Assembly: GCF_025698545.1 (NCBI RefSeq)
Contig: NC_068571.1
Coordinates: 51,307,733-51,371,732, forward strand
From: Gossypium raimondii
Taxonomy: Eukaryota > Streptophyta > Magnoliopsida > Malvales > Malvaceae
Reading direction: 5' to 3'
Length of the DNA: 64,000 nucleotides
Part shown: in pieces, positions 35,776 to 47,900 of the stretch
Position numbering within the stretch: position 1 is the stretch's first letter
How the letters are laid out: the number at the start of each line of letters is the position of its first letter
Notes under the pieces: model-generated
Seen by the model: the letters and a program-made list of their open reading frames with translations, nothing else
What the model was told of the DNA's origin: nothing
Database searches by the model: none
Translations under genes and position numbers: made by a program

Positions 35776-37560
35776 TTATTATAATTCCAATAAATGTATT
35801 TAAATAACTATAATTAGGAATTATAATTATAAAAAATACTTGTAAAACTATAACCGGAATTAATTATTATATTGTAAAATGAATGAATTGATAATCAAAA
35901 TATATCTAAATTTAGATTGTAGTAAATCTGAACAGGGCCCACGTATAATGGGATTGAAGCCATTAAAAAAATATAGAATGAGAATTTACACATCGTGTGA
36001 CTTGAAACCTAGGACATGCAGATTCTAAGTTCTCAACATTATTATTAAGTGAAGGAGTAAATCTCAAAATTACATATAAATTTTTTTATGTACTTTTATA
36101 CATCAAATTTTGACTTAATCTAACTCTCACAAATTATTAACACAATTATTGATATAACAACATTTTATGTTTATATATTGCATGCAAAAATAATTATCTT
36201 TATCAAATATAAAAATAAATTGATGTGTTTATTTCTTTAAATGCGTATGATTGAAATCAAAATTAAAGTTTCATATGTATAATTGCACCAAATTAAAGTT
36301 CGTGTATTAAAGCTGCATTGAACCAAAGTTCATGTATAATTTTGAGATTTATTCCTTAAGCCAATGTCCCATTAATGTTATTTGTCATATATATATATAT
36401 ATATTATAATATTGTATTAATCATATAATTTGATTCGGTTAATATTTGATGCATACACATGTATAAATTTATACATCACCAGTGAATCAAATAATTATCG
36501 ATGATTTAAAATTTTAAAATAAATAAATTTATATTTATTTTAAATAATATATCTCTATTTGATTTAATGATATACAGTGACGGAACTAAAGGAGTTTTAT
36601 TTGTTGAAGTATTAATGGGGGGTTTCTATTAGTCACATGTTGCTTGAAGTTGATCACAACTTTTAACGATGAAATAAATGAAGGTAATAATTGATATATT
36701 TGCCCATGAATTAAGGGTTGACATTGAAGCCACACGAAAAAGGTGTTCACCTACTCTTAAGTTCGGTGCTTTCAACCATACCTCATATCCCTCTAACCTA
36801 TGATCCATTCACACAGTTACCATTAGGGTCAAGTCCAAAAATTCTTTTAGGGTTAGAAATTAATTTCTAATTTTTATGACTGTGAAAATGGAATTTTAAT
36901 TATTTTAATAGTTTATATATTTATAATTTCAAAAGATTAAATTAAATTTTATTATTTTTAGAGGAGACTAAAGTGTAATTTTACTTTTATTAATTTAAAA
37001 TTTTAAAATCTTAAAAACTTAAATAAAAAATTTTCATTTTAAGAGAGCGGCTACACCCTGTTTTGAGCTCCATCTTATTAAAATTTTTGAATAATTTGTT
37101 TAAGTGGCCATCTATATCAAATATTAATCTTAATAACATAATAAAATGAATTACATAAAATTCAAAGCATAATACTAAATTGTTTTATTAATAAAATTCA
37201 TCATTATATTTATCGTGTGATAGCAAGGTACATCATATTTTTAAGATAAGATAACATTATTGGAAACCATAGTTATAAATCTTGAAAAAATAATCTTCAT
37301 CAATAGTAAAATAAATATAAAATTACATTAATAAAAGAATAATAAAACACTCAAATTAATTGGTCAATCTTTGCTAAAAAGGAAGATGCATGAATTAAAT
37401 TTTTTGGTTTAACAATGATATATATCTAAATTAATCTTTAAAAAAATAAATTTTCAATCAATAGAATACTTACTTTTGTAATAATTTATTGAGAGCTTAA
37501 AATAATATCCAACATCAACATTATCACTGAATTCGTCACCCAACAAATATAGTAATTTAC
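35776..37560. other. AT-rich intergenic DNA, no gene seen
   Basis: AT-rich DNA with an (AT)n stretch near 36387-36405. No supported feature. The last part (37560-37629) is probably the 3' UTR of the ABA receptor gene and starts with a (GAA)n run on the minus strand. Confidence 0.5.
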
Positions 37561-37629
37561 TAAAAGCCAATATCCCAGACTTTAATTTCCAAGATTTCCC
37601 TTGGAAGTTGGATCTTCTTCTTCTTCTTC

Positions 37630-38178
37630 TCAATCATGCCCACGAAAAGAACCCAGTGCTACAATCCCAAGCTTCTGTAGATTCAATTTCACGACAGTGT
37701 CCACAAACATCTTAGTATCTTCCCCACTGTTCCCTTCGGGTATATCAACTATATAAGACTCTAAAACAATGGTGTAAACTTTGCCTTCATTGTGGAACTC
37801 ATTGACCGAAGTCACTGACCAGTAGTTCCTCAGCCTATGCTCACCCCCCACCACCCTAAAGCTCAATATACGCTTCGCGTCGTCCAAAATCTCGAGCCTC
37901 TCGGTACTCGTCGAAGCCGGAAGGCCTGAAACGACGGTCACTTCCCGAACGCTACCGACGCCACCGTCGCCGGCGCTGATGTTGCAGCTCTTGACGAAGT
38001 GTTTGTATTTCTGGGGGTTTTCGAAGCTTCGAACGAATGGCCACACGGTTCGGGCTGGGGCGTCGATGCGCTGCTTTATTAGCGACGTGCATGTGTTTGG
38101 CGTTGGGTCGAACTTGTGGTATGTGTCGATGAGGGGCTTTAGCTCATCGAATTCCTCTTGGGTTAGGCCCGAGTCCAT
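37630..38178 (-). CDS. Abscisic acid receptor PYR/PYL/RCAR, PYL2-like
   Basis: Soluble START-fold ABA receptor that, with ABA bound, inhibits clade A PP2C phosphatases and so releases SnRK2 kinases. Single exon of 182 residues, as usual for the family. Visible hallmarks are CTSLIKQRIDAPARTVWPFV, the ABA-carboxylate lysine in YKHFVKSC and the gate loop SGLPASTSTERLE. The latch GGEHRLRNY and the C-terminal helix TVVKLNLQKLG are also present. The pattern VTSVNEF and the sequence as a whole are closest to Arabidopsis PYL2, a dimeric-class receptor. One oddity is tryptophan right after the latch NY (NYWSV), where Arabidopsis PYL2 and PYR1 have lysine. The start has a good plant context (AGCCATGGAC). 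Confidence 0.95.
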   Translation of the reverse strand: MDSGLTQEEFDELKPLIDTYHKFDPTPNTCTSLIKQRIDAPARTVWPFVRSFENPQKYKHFVKSCNISAGDGGVGSVREVTVVSGLPASTSTERLEILDDAKRILSFRVVGGEHRLRNYWSVTSVNEFHNEGKVYTIVLESYIVDIPEGNSGEDTKMFVDTVVKLNLQKLGIVALGSFRGHD

Positions 38179-38212
38179 GGCTACCTTGCTTGCACTCGTT
38201 AGCCTCTGAGCT

Positions 38213-38245
38213 CACCACCGGTTTTTATCTCCGGTCTCGGTGGTG
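38213..38245 (-). promoter_or_regulatory. Perfect 8-bp hairpin in the PYL leader
   Basis: CACCACCG (38213-38220) and CGGTGGTG (38238-38245) are exact inverted complements separated by 17 nt. The structure lies about 35 nt upstream of the PYL ATG on the minus strand, inside the likely 5' UTR. Confidence 0.4.
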
Positions 38246-38249
38246 GGCC

Positions 38250-39090
38250 TTTTGGTCGCTGCTAGATGTGGATGCTACAAAGAAGGGTTTTGTGGCTAAT
38301 GAATAAAAGCTGAGGCTTTTCAATTTGTGAAGGAAAAAAAACAAATAAAATAAGAAATTATTAAAAAATGAAAAAGAAAAAGTGAATCGAAGGGTTTTCC
38401 CTTTTTAATTATTTTGAAAATGTTGTTGTTAGAGAGATATGGGGGTTTAGCAAACTTGTCAGTGGATTTTGTTTGTCTTTTTCTTAAAATTGTGTTTACT
38501 TCTAAATGAAGAGATTTCGTGGATGGACCATAAAATGGCTAAATTTAGAAAGGATTTTTTGTCTTTACCTTTACTTGGGATTCTCCCTTCGGGAAAATGA
38601 TAAAATATTGGGATTAGTTTATAATTAATCCAGTATCAATATTCCTTAGCTTAAAGCATTTCAATTTGTGCATGTTAATTAATATTATCAATAATAACCC
38701 CAAAAGGTGGCAATCTTTTATTTGAAGCTTTTCAACTTTCGGAAATGAATATGTTTTATCTTATCCCATCGCATCAATTTGTCTTTTCAATTATGGATAT
38801 ATATTTTAGTTATTTAATTATAAAAAATACCAAATCATTTTAGGCAGTGAAAACACTAAAATTTCAAGATAGTTGGGTAGTCAGAAAAGATAAAATCAAA
38901 TAATTGAGTAATTATTTTATAATTTTTATAATTAAGTCACAAAAAATCATAATTAGATGACTACTAATGTAACTTACCCTTTAAATTATGGATATATTTA
39001 GGAATTTAATAAAAATAATAAAATAACCTTTATACATTAATGAAATTATTAATGTGGTATGTGTACTTTTAATTTATTCATTTTGGTACC
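38250..39090. other. PYL promoter region and AT-rich DNA
   Basis: The promoter of the receptor gene should lie at about 38250-38800; no clear TATA box was found. From about 38870 to 38985 there is a repeat segment that recurs in direct orientation at about 39283-39415 (AATTGAGT, AATTAAGT-ACC and GTTTACCC/CTTACCC words). Confidence 0.45.
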
Positions 39091-39098
39091 TATACTTT

Positions 39099-39276
39099 AA
39101 TGAGTTACCGGAGCAGTGGCGAAGGTCGAAGCTCGCTTGGCTTTGCAAGGAGTTGCCCGCTTATAAGACAAGGACTTCGGTTAGGGTCTTGAATTCGCAA
39201 GCAAGAGGATGCTACTTACTTGGCAGTTCGTTGTATGAAAATTCAAGAAAATGAAACAGGCCTCAGGGTATATTAA
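39099..39276 (+). pseudogene. Frameshifted fragment of a PPR-protein gene
   Basis: Frame 1 reads ELPEQWRRSKLAWLCKELPA and then R-V-L-N-S-Q. A second frame continues with QEDATYLAVRCMKIQENETG and L-R-V-Y before a stop. I recall this run (LPEQW-RSKLAWLCKELPAH...ILNAQ...QEDATYV-VHC-RIRENE-GFRVY) from plant pentatricopeptide-repeat proteins of the DG1/At5g67570-like group. The frame break lies near 39200. Only about 60 codons are present, between flanks that are repeat DNA, so this is a captured or relic gene piece. Confidence 0.6.
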
Positions 39277-39279
39277 TTT

Positions 39280-41760
39280 TATGAATATATTAGTTGAGTT
39301 TGGTAACCAAAAAAGAAAGAATCTATAATTAAGTGACCAATTAAAAAAAAAAATAGTTTGGTGACAATAAAGAAAATGACCCATAATTGAGTGACCTGTG
39401 GCATAGTTTACCCAAACAGAAAATAAATGAAAAAGAGAGAGGTGTTGTCTCCATCGATGAAAAGGTAAGCAAGAGATTGGTGGATCATGTGACAATTTCT
39501 AACAAATCTGTGTAATATATTTACCATTGGTTTTTGGTTGTTTAATTTTAATTTTTATTTTTCTGTGAGATTCTTTTGGTTAATTGTATTGAGAATTCCG
39601 ATTAAATCGGGAGTTGAGTTACGTTAAATTATAAAAAAAAGTTATTGTTTTCATTCCGTAAAATTTGAATACGAGAACCCAACAAACCTTAGTTTATTAA
39701 AAGTATTTTTAGATACATTGTCGTGAAAAATATAAAAAATATTATATAATTTAAATTTAGACGATGATATGACACAATATTAGAATGATACATCATAATA
39801 GAGACCAACATTGGAAAAAGTTATCAAGTTCCAAAACTATTGTGGTTTAAAAAAATTTTGGGATTAAATTAAGAAAAGTTGTTAAGTTCGAAACTAAATG
39901 TGAATTAAAAAGGTTTAGGGACCAAGCTAAGAAAAATTGTCAAGTTCAAAAACTAAATTATATTTTATCTCCTTAAATTTTAAGTTCAACTCTTTAAAAA
40001 TAATTTATAAAATCTTTAAAACTATTAACCCTATTAAGTAATACATAATATTTTCTTTAAATAATAAATGTTAACTATGTTAAAATTTAATTTAATTTAA
40101 TTCAATTTATTTACAATATAGAAATTAAATCAATCCATTTATTGAAACAATTTTAATATAAAAGGAACTACCAAATAAAGTTACCTTTTTAATCATGATG
40201 TATAGTATGGTGGTTATTCATTTCATCATTTAATCGTATGATTAGAGATTTGATTTTCGCTCATAAAAATAAAACACATTTCATCATCATTCGTTTATAT
40301 CTTCGAAAAATGCCCAAAAAAAATAAATGATTAAAGCCCCCAGCTTAAGGACACCTTAAAAAAATGCACCCTTTCTAAACGAATTGTTCTTAAACCTAAC
40401 ATTCTCTACAGTAATAGCAATGTTATGAATTAAGCCTTAATTTTGCAGGATCAGTCCAATTTCCATCACCACCCACTACCTCCACTTTTTTCTTCTAAGT
40501 CGGGTTTTCAATTTCTTCGATATTTTATCCATTTGGGGTTTCCCATTTTTGTCCAGAGATGCAATGTATGCGATTAAGTTGTATAATGCAATAAGCATAG
40601 GCCATATATGTAAAAAAAAAAGTTAAATAATTAGTTTTTTTTTAATTTAAAGAAATAGGTCGTTTTTTGAGAGAGTGTGTGAAACTTGTTCAGCTGGACA
40701 AATTTTTTGCTAACATGTCAGAAAAATGTGCCTAATTAGAAGCATTTTTTGAAATTTCAATGAAAACGTGTCCAACTGAGTAAGTTTCTTCTGACATGCC
40801 AGTAAAAAGTTCACTCAACTAGAAGAGTTTTTTTGCCAACTGTGTAGAAAGCGCCCAGTTGGAGGCACTTTCACTTCCTCTTTCCAGAAATGGTCTATTT
40901 TACTAAATTTTTTTAAAAAATGACCTATTTGACCAATTAACTCTCCCATGTAAGGCCAATTTAGCCAATAAGCAAAGGTTCTTAGCATCATGTTTTTCAG
41001 AGTATGGCATATGTAGTTTTCAGGTTCCAAAAATAGCATATTTTTAAGGGACAACTCTTGACTTACATTAATTTTAGAATAAATCTAAAATCAAACCAGA
41101 TTAGAATAAATTTTACTTTTTCATTTACAAAATTTAAAATTTAAAAAAATATCAAACTTATCAATGGACACATTGTTTTGGGACAGTGACCAGCCTCATC
41201 TCATCTCAAATACCAAAAGAATTTGTAAAGATAAGAAATAAGACAGAAATCTAGTATCGCTACATCAGAAACGTGACGCTACAGGTTGGTTTTCTGGTTT
41301 CAGGACAGTAAAATGAAAATAAATTGTAAGAATTGAAACAAGTCTCTGACCCAAACTGAGTGATGTGGGCAAAAATAGTTGCATAGCCAAACACCCAAAG
41401 ATGAAGAAAGCTTACGCAAATGGGGTGGTCGAAGGTCGACTGTTTCCCAAACTGCAATAATAATAAAAAAACAAAAAGGGTGTATTGCTTTACGTCATTA
41501 AATTGTTCCGTCTTTTTCTCGACCAACATTGATTTGTCTTATCAAGTCTAAGCTTTTGTGATGAACCAATTGGACAAAGACTTTCCCATTTCCAAAAGCT
41601 GCTTTCAATATTTAATGGTTTTTGCAAAATTTGTGGACTGGGATAGCAAATTTCGATTATAATTTTGAATTGAAAACAAAAATATTATAATTGTTACGGT
41701 GTTTATCGTCTTAAGTGTATCTTATGTTCAAGTTACAATCGTTCCAACTTTACTCTATTT
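39280..41760. other. Intergenic repeats, no intact gene
   Basis: About 39780-39960 holds imperfect tandem units of roughly 55 bp around (A)AGTT-T(C/T)AAGTTC-AAACTA words. About 40660-40870 holds degenerate units of about 80 bp with AACTGAG/AACTAGAAG and GACATG(C/T)CAG words. The minus-strand frames at 40815-41054 and 41260-41529 are not recognised. Confidence 0.45.
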
Positions 41761-41784
41761 TTGTAATTCACTTAAAAAATATTA

Positions 41785-42105
41785 CCATGGTTTTTATTAG
41801 GGGTAAAAATACATTTCCTCCTTTTATTAAAAATAGTAAATTGATATTTATATGTTACTGATTATTTTTTAAAATTTAATCTATTTTTACGGTTAAAAAT
41901 TGGCATGACTAATGTAATAATAAGACAATTACACTTGACATATAGTGTGTATCTCATATTTAATATTAAAATGGATGGAATTTATAATAAGATTATAGTT
42001 TGCTCTTTGATATAACATACAATGACTCATTTGCCCATTTTTTGAGTAGGGGCAAATGCAATCTAACTCCTAATACAAGGGTCTCCATAATACTTTTACC
42101 GAATT
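41785..42105. mobile_element. TIR-type MITE, family 2 copy 1
   Basis: The left end has CATGGTTTTTATTAGGGG. The right end read in reverse has TATGGAGACCCTTGTATTAG then GAGTTAGATTGCATTTGCC. The right terminal block matches the terminal repeats at 62305-62690. The terminal repeats are imperfect and no target duplication is certain. Confidence 0.45.
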
Positions 42106-42109
42106 GAAA

Positions 42110-42960
42110 TAATTAAATTAAATTAATTAGGTTAAAATATAGGCATATTTATCTCAGTTTGTCACTTTAGTTTTGATTTTTTATCACTTAGACCTTAATA
42201 TTTAAAATTTAATTAAATTATTTTTTGAAGATGAAAAATTGACTAAACTTATGTGAAAATTCTCATGTACTTCATTAAAACTAAAAATAAAATTATTAAA
42301 ATTTCAATAAAATTTAATGAAGTTCTTAAAATTTTTTAAAAAAATTATCCATGTCAGTAATAAAGTACATGCAAAATGCAACGTGGGTTGTTGCCTTAGT
42401 GCCATTAAAATTTTAACAGTTTAGTCAACATTTTCGTCCAAAACAAAGTAATTTTATTAAAATTTGAAAGTTGAAGAACAAAATAAAATAAAAAGACAAA
42501 ATAAAAAAATAAATAAACATTAGAGACTAAATTTATCATAAGTCTAAAATATATTAAGGTTTTGGTTTTATGTTCATAACCGAATTACTCAATTTAATAT
42601 AAATATAGTCTCAATCAAAATATATTTTAATATTCTCCTAACCTAGATAAATTTCAGACCCAAACCATTACATACTTCAAATCTTTTGTAAAGTTTACAC
42701 TAATATACAATTAAAGTGTAAATTTGAACACATATATATAACTAGTAGAATCGAACTATTACAGCATAGCCAGGTACAAAGATGTCTGAATAAGTAAAAT
42801 TAAATTATTAAAGCACAAATGGATTAAAATTTGAAAAAATCTAGACAAAAATTGATTAACCCAGACTAAAACTCACATGACATGACGGAACTTTAGAATC
42901 CACACATATAATTGCAGATGATGGTTTTGACCTTGACTCAAGATCTCATTATAAGTTCTT
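42110..42960. other. AT-rich intergenic DNA, no gene seen
   Basis: No supported feature. An (AT)n microsatellite follows at 42964-42985. Confidence 0.5.
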
Positions 42961-42996
42961 ATTATATATATATATATATATATATTATATTATATT

Positions 42997-43122
42997 ACCA
43001 AGAACTACCCATAGCCTCTTCCCAACCCTTAAATGGGAGGATAATGCGTTTTAGTGTACTCGAATCCACATCCTCTTATACTAACAATAATATCAATACC
43101 AATTAAACTAAAACTCAAGCCA
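42997..43122 (-). mobile_element. tRNA-derived SINE, copy 3
   Basis: On the minus strand the B-box-like GGATTCGAGT (complement of 43058-43067) and an A-box-like region (complement of about 43095-43112) are in the same order and spacing as in the copy at 20045-20192. The tail GCATTATCCTCCCATTTAAGG is shared. The SINE ends in an AT microsatellite on its 3' side. Confidence 0.6.
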
Positions 43123-43760
43123 CATATAGCATAAATTTTTAAAGCCAAAAATAACAAGATAGGGTCATTGTATAGGCGAGAAAAAAGTTGACCCATTTTC
43201 CAACCTCATGAATGGAAAGGCCGAATGGCCCCAAACCATTTTCTTAGTACTGTTTTATTATTATTATTATTATTTTTGGTACTTCAAAATGCTATTGCTT
43301 CTTTATAAAAATAAAAAATTAAAAATAAAAAATAAAAATGATTCTCTAATATATTTAGTTTATAATTGAAGGGAAAATTGGAAAATTTTAGATTCCTGGT
43401 TTTAATAGCAAGCTATCATTAGAAGTCTCGATCGCATATTCATAGTTTTCTAGATTATGTGGTGGGTGAAAAAAGAGACCTTAATTTACTATCTCAACCT
43501 AAAGTATATTTATTTTTATTGTAGTACTTAAATTTTATTGTCTCAATTAGGCTCGTTATTGACATTTTGAGTCTTAGGTAAAATAATAAAATGGGATTTT
43601 AAGTTCCTTAAAAGTTAAAGAAAATTTTTTTTAGGTCTCTTAAAAGTTAATAAAAAACATTTGAACTTTAAAAGTTAAAAAAAAAAATTATTGGCCCCAT
43701 TAAAAATTGAAAAAATAATATTTTGGACCACTTTCAGCTCTGGACCTTGGGTGACCACAC
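43123..43760. other. AT-rich intergenic DNA, no gene seen
   Basis: Simple AT-rich sequence with a (TTA)n run near 43258-43275. No supported gene. Confidence 0.5.
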
Positions 43761-43768
43761 CTCCAGAT

Positions 43769-44198
43769 TAGACCTGTTCATGGGCCGGGCGGCCAGGCCT
43801 GACGGCCCGCCCGAAATATGGGAGGGTTCGGGTAAAAATATAGGCTCGAAATATGGGCTTGGGCAAAAAAACAAGGCCCGTTTAAAAAATGGGCCGGGCC
43901 TCAGGCACCACTTTTTGGCCCGGGCCCGGCCCGAATATAATAAATATATATTTTTATTTTTTAATTTTAAAATACTTTTAAAATAATTTTTTATTTTTTT
44001 ATTTTTAAAATAATTTTTTAATGTTTATTTTAAAATGGGCCGGGCCGGGCCGAGCTTGGGCTTATAATATTTTCCCGGGTCGGGCCTGGGAAAAATTTTA
44101 GGCCCATATTTCGGGCTGGGCCCGGGCCTAGGAGGCGGGCCGAAAATTTTTCCGGGCTCGACCCGAACCCGGCCCGGCACGGCCCATGGACAGGTCTA
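43769..44198. mobile_element. GC-armed hAT-like MITE, copy D (430 bp)
   Basis: Starts TAGACCTGTTCATGGGCC and ends GGCCCATGGACAGGTCTA. It is flanked by CTCCAGAT (43761-43768) and CTCCAGAC (44199-44206), an 8-bp target duplication with one change. Internal arms and the AT-rich core (AATATAATAAATATATATTT) match copies B and C closely. Confidence 0.87.
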
Positions 44199-44206
44199 CT
44201 CCAGAC

Positions 44207-45320
44207 GACCCTTAGGGTCGGGCCTGGTCCCAATTTGGTACCTAAAGCATCATGTGACACTTTATGTAAAAAAAATATTTTATTAAATGAATATGCACAT
44301 TAAAAAAATAAAAAATAAAAAAATTCAGAAAATATATAATCTAGAAAAATATATAAATTATAAAAAATTATAAAAATAAAATTTACAAAAAACGATAATT
44401 AAAAAGAAATTAGTTGAAATTAATCATATTATTACAAAATTGTAAAAAAATTAAAAAGTACTTTTTATACTAAAAAATTAAAATAAAAGGTTTTTTGCAA
44501 TTACTTGAAATTTAAATACTTTTAAAAAAATTATAACAATTTTTAATTTTATATATTATTTTGGCTTTTTAAAATTATAATGGTATTATTTTAGAATTTT
44601 GTAAAAAATTAATATATTATATATGACTTTTTACATTTTAATCAATATAATATTAAAAATAAAATGACACTTAAAAGGAATACGAGTATGCTTTAAAGGA
44701 TAAATTGAGAATTAAGTCAAAAATTTTGTTGTGTAACAAATAGACATCTTTTAATATTATTAAAATCAATTAAAACATTAGATGAAATGGTAAAGTCGAG
44801 GATTTAATATTTATTGCGTTTTTATTAATTTTATAAAAATATGAAAAGATTAAAACACACTCATAATAATGTAACTTTCTTTATAAAATGAATGGATTTT
44901 TTGTCATTTCCCAATTAAATTAATACTCGACTAACTTATTAACTCAACTCAGTTATAAGTTTAAATAATGAGGAAAACTATGGAGTAAAATTAGACAAAA
45001 ATGCAGGGATACCTAAGTCTTAGCCCAAAAATACTGAAAATCAATTAGATATATTTAAATTATGTGTGTGGCATGTAATGCATGCATCTATACAATTTAG
45101 TTAATATGATAATAACCATCATTATGTATGTGGCATGGAATGCATACATCGATTCAACTTGAAGGGAAAGAAATAACAAAGCAAGAAACCATGGCGGCTG
45201 ATACAGCTATGTAAATCACGGTAGCTAACGTTTAATGAAGCAATCTAACTACTTCATGAACTTATCACCAGATAAAGAAATCTTGGGATTGTAATAAAAA
45301 GTTCTATTTCCCTTTAATGA
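44207..45320. other. AT-rich intergenic DNA, no gene seen
   Basis: Low-complexity AT-rich DNA. Two related segments near 45060 and 45125 (TATGTGTGTGGCATG-AATGCAT-CATC) form an imperfect direct repeat of about 65 bp. The right end (about 45300-45524) is the likely RTE1/RTH 3' UTR. Confidence 0.5.
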
Positions 45321-45524
45321 AGCAAATCTACAATTCAGTTTCATGAGGGAGGGACAACTTTATATCTTTCGACAATCAGCCGGTTCGGGTAGAATCTTCG
45401 GCCGATGTCTGTCCGGTATTGACAACCTAGGGTTTTGAAAGAACACACCAACCTGTACCAACAATCCATGCATCTTTCAACTAACAAAAATTCAACTTCA
45501 ATGAAAAAAAAGAAGAGAGTAACT

Positions 45525-46371
45525 CTAGCTTTCCAACAAGGTTTTGACACAGTAAGTACCCAACAGAAACCACCCAAAGAGTAGGAGAGAGAACGAGAAA
45601 AGTCCAACCAAGAATGGCCATCCGACGAGTAGTAACCCGAGGCATAGCACCACTGTGAAAGGGAGGAATGATCTTATTACCGACATGCTATTGACCCACT
45701 GCCCCTTGAACAGTATTAGAGCTGCCACAGTTATCATGTTCCAATCCATTGATCCTTCGTAGCAGAGCCGGTTGAGACAATTGGCTACAAATGAGTAAGA
45801 GTTGCATGTGAAGAGGTTGTAGCTCTTGTGCTCAAAGTGACGCATGCTCAACTGCAAGGCATCATCCCATGTGAGTGCAGTCCCAAACTCTTCATGCTGA
45901 TACCCGTGCTTGCATTTGTGACCTGCCAGGTTGGGAGGAAAGCAGCACTAGTTCCACAATAAAACTAGTTAATGAAACAGCTACTAGTTCCAACAAAGAG
46001 AAATTTGCCTTCGTATGCATAGAGAGATGTAAAAGGTTAAATTTCCGAGCACCGGCACAAAACTATACCTTTTCTCTATCGAGTTGAACGTATCGAGCTG
46101 CAGCACCAAAAGCAAAATCCTCGACATTCACAAAATATGATCCTGAAAAGTCCAAAATCGCGCCAGCTTCTCGGCAAATGCCAACATGGCCAATGAAAGG
46201 TGCCAACCATGAGACAACTGGGAGTGGGGTCCAAACCAGACAGCAAGGAAACTTTGCTTTCCTCGGATCAATTTCATCTAATGGCCATAGTTCATGCTGA
46301 ATTCTAGATCCACTGAGTTCAACATCATAAGCTGTTTTCAGATCCATTATAGGAGGTCTTCCACGCGGCAT
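45525..46371 (-). CDS. RTE1/RTH family protein (REVERSION-TO-ETHYLENE SENSITIVITY1, DUF778)
   Basis: Arabidopsis RTE1 is a Golgi/ER membrane protein that promotes signalling by the ethylene receptor ETR1; tomato Green-ripe is a homologue. Two coding exons on the minus strand, 46069-46371 and 45525-45947, give 241 residues (family about 230-250). Hallmarks are [50 protein letters not shown], then [15 protein letters not shown] and [18 protein letters not shown]. Near the C-terminus the hydrophobic stretches [17 protein letters not shown] and [17 protein letters not shown] predict membrane segments. The start at 46371 ([12 protein letters not shown]) is used; a second in-frame Met nine codons on is a possible alternative. 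Whether it is orthologous to RTE1 or RTH was not resolved. Confidence 0.93.
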
Positions 46372-46390
46372 ACGGTTTTTTGAAATCTAG

Positions 46391-47900
46391 GCTGCAAACC
46401 ATCATCATTTCAAACAACACCCTCAGACATGATGGGCTTGTTCTCGATTTGATATGCAATTATCCAATCACAAAGACGATAATCTCATTCTACAATAAAT
46501 ACACGATACCGTTACTCTAGGAAAGAAACAAAAGGAATATTCGATATCAATAGGTAAATGCCATACAAGAAAAAGCAAAATATTGTAGTAAGAAAGCAAA
46601 AGTTCCAAATGTCAACATAAACCAAAAGATTCATCAAAATTCACTATCATACAAGAATTCCGTTATTGCCGGTTGTACTCATCGCCTTTCAAAATTAGGC
46701 AAAAACCCAAGCCATTTAATATCCAGCATTAGAAATGTCATTCTCAAGGTAGTGCAGTCCTAATACTTTGATTAATTGACGAATAAGTCCAAACTCCAAA
46801 GTGGATTAATCATGCCAATAACTACTTAATTCTCTAAACGACTGCATACGTTAGCAAGCATGTTGAACCTTTGCGTAAATTCAGAATCCATCAAGATCCA
46901 ACATGATCTACAGAATAATGCAACTCCATTACCTTGTATATACTAGCACGTTCGAGAATCCTAACTTTTTCGATTCGCCTAATGAAATGCTACATTCATA
47001 TCTAGTCATCATCCTTATAGCCTTGACTACCATTCGTTTAAGCCATTTATTGTGTATCTACATCAACTCTATTTGGGAACATCATTCCAAACTTCACCCA
47101 AAATAAAGACTCGTTACGACATCGGGTTTCCTCCATAGCCGAAAGTTAACAACTGCTCAAGGGTATCAGTGGCGAAATAGGAACAATATGAGTGGAAGAA
47201 CCACATTAAGGAACTAAGAAGTAAAAACCAGCATGAAGACCTCATTCATTCACAAAGAAATCAAAGATTTCAAAAGCATGGGCACAATGGAATGCAAAAT
47301 TTGCATCTCAATATTATCTCTAAAAGATCAAAAACGCAAAAAAGGGAACAGATTACAACTATCAGCCTAGCACAAAAAACTCTGCAATAATCCAAATAGA
47401 TAATTTACCTAAAAACATGCATCCCATATATCAGATCATTTTCCTTTAGACAACCAATCAAATTAAACACTAAATGCTCCATTTTTATAGTGGGAAATCA
47501 TCAAAAGCAAATCTTCTTACAACCCTTTTTTTCTCTACCTAAAACTCCTCAATTCAACCAAGTAAAAACAAAAACACCAATCAAATTTCAGCTCCCCTAA
47601 GCTCTGAATCATTTCTTGAGGCAAACCAAGCAAAACCCAGAAACGTGTACCATAACACATAAAAAACAAGAACTTTAGCTATATTTAATGCATAGCGAAT
47701 TAAGAAAAAGAAGAAGAAGAAAACCAAAGAAAAAAAATGAAAAATTAGACTGATAATGGAAGATGTTTTGACTAACCTGCAACAAAAAAAGTAGGGTAAT
47801 TTGCTTGAAAACAAAAAAAAAAAAAAGGGTGCAGCAAAGATGAATCAAAGCAAAGATCTTTGAAAAGGTCGGTAAATTAGAAGAAGAAAGTTTATAGCTT
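46391..47900 (-). other. 5' UTR with a long leader intron of the RTE1/RTH gene
   Basis: On the minus strand a donor GTTAGT lies at 47771-47776 (exon ends GTTGCAG). An acceptor TTTGCAG lies at 46392-46397, just 20 bp before the ATG. Together they outline a leader intron of about 1385 bp. The first exon would lie upstream to about 47900. Frames in this region on either strand are not recognised proteins. Confidence 0.5.
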
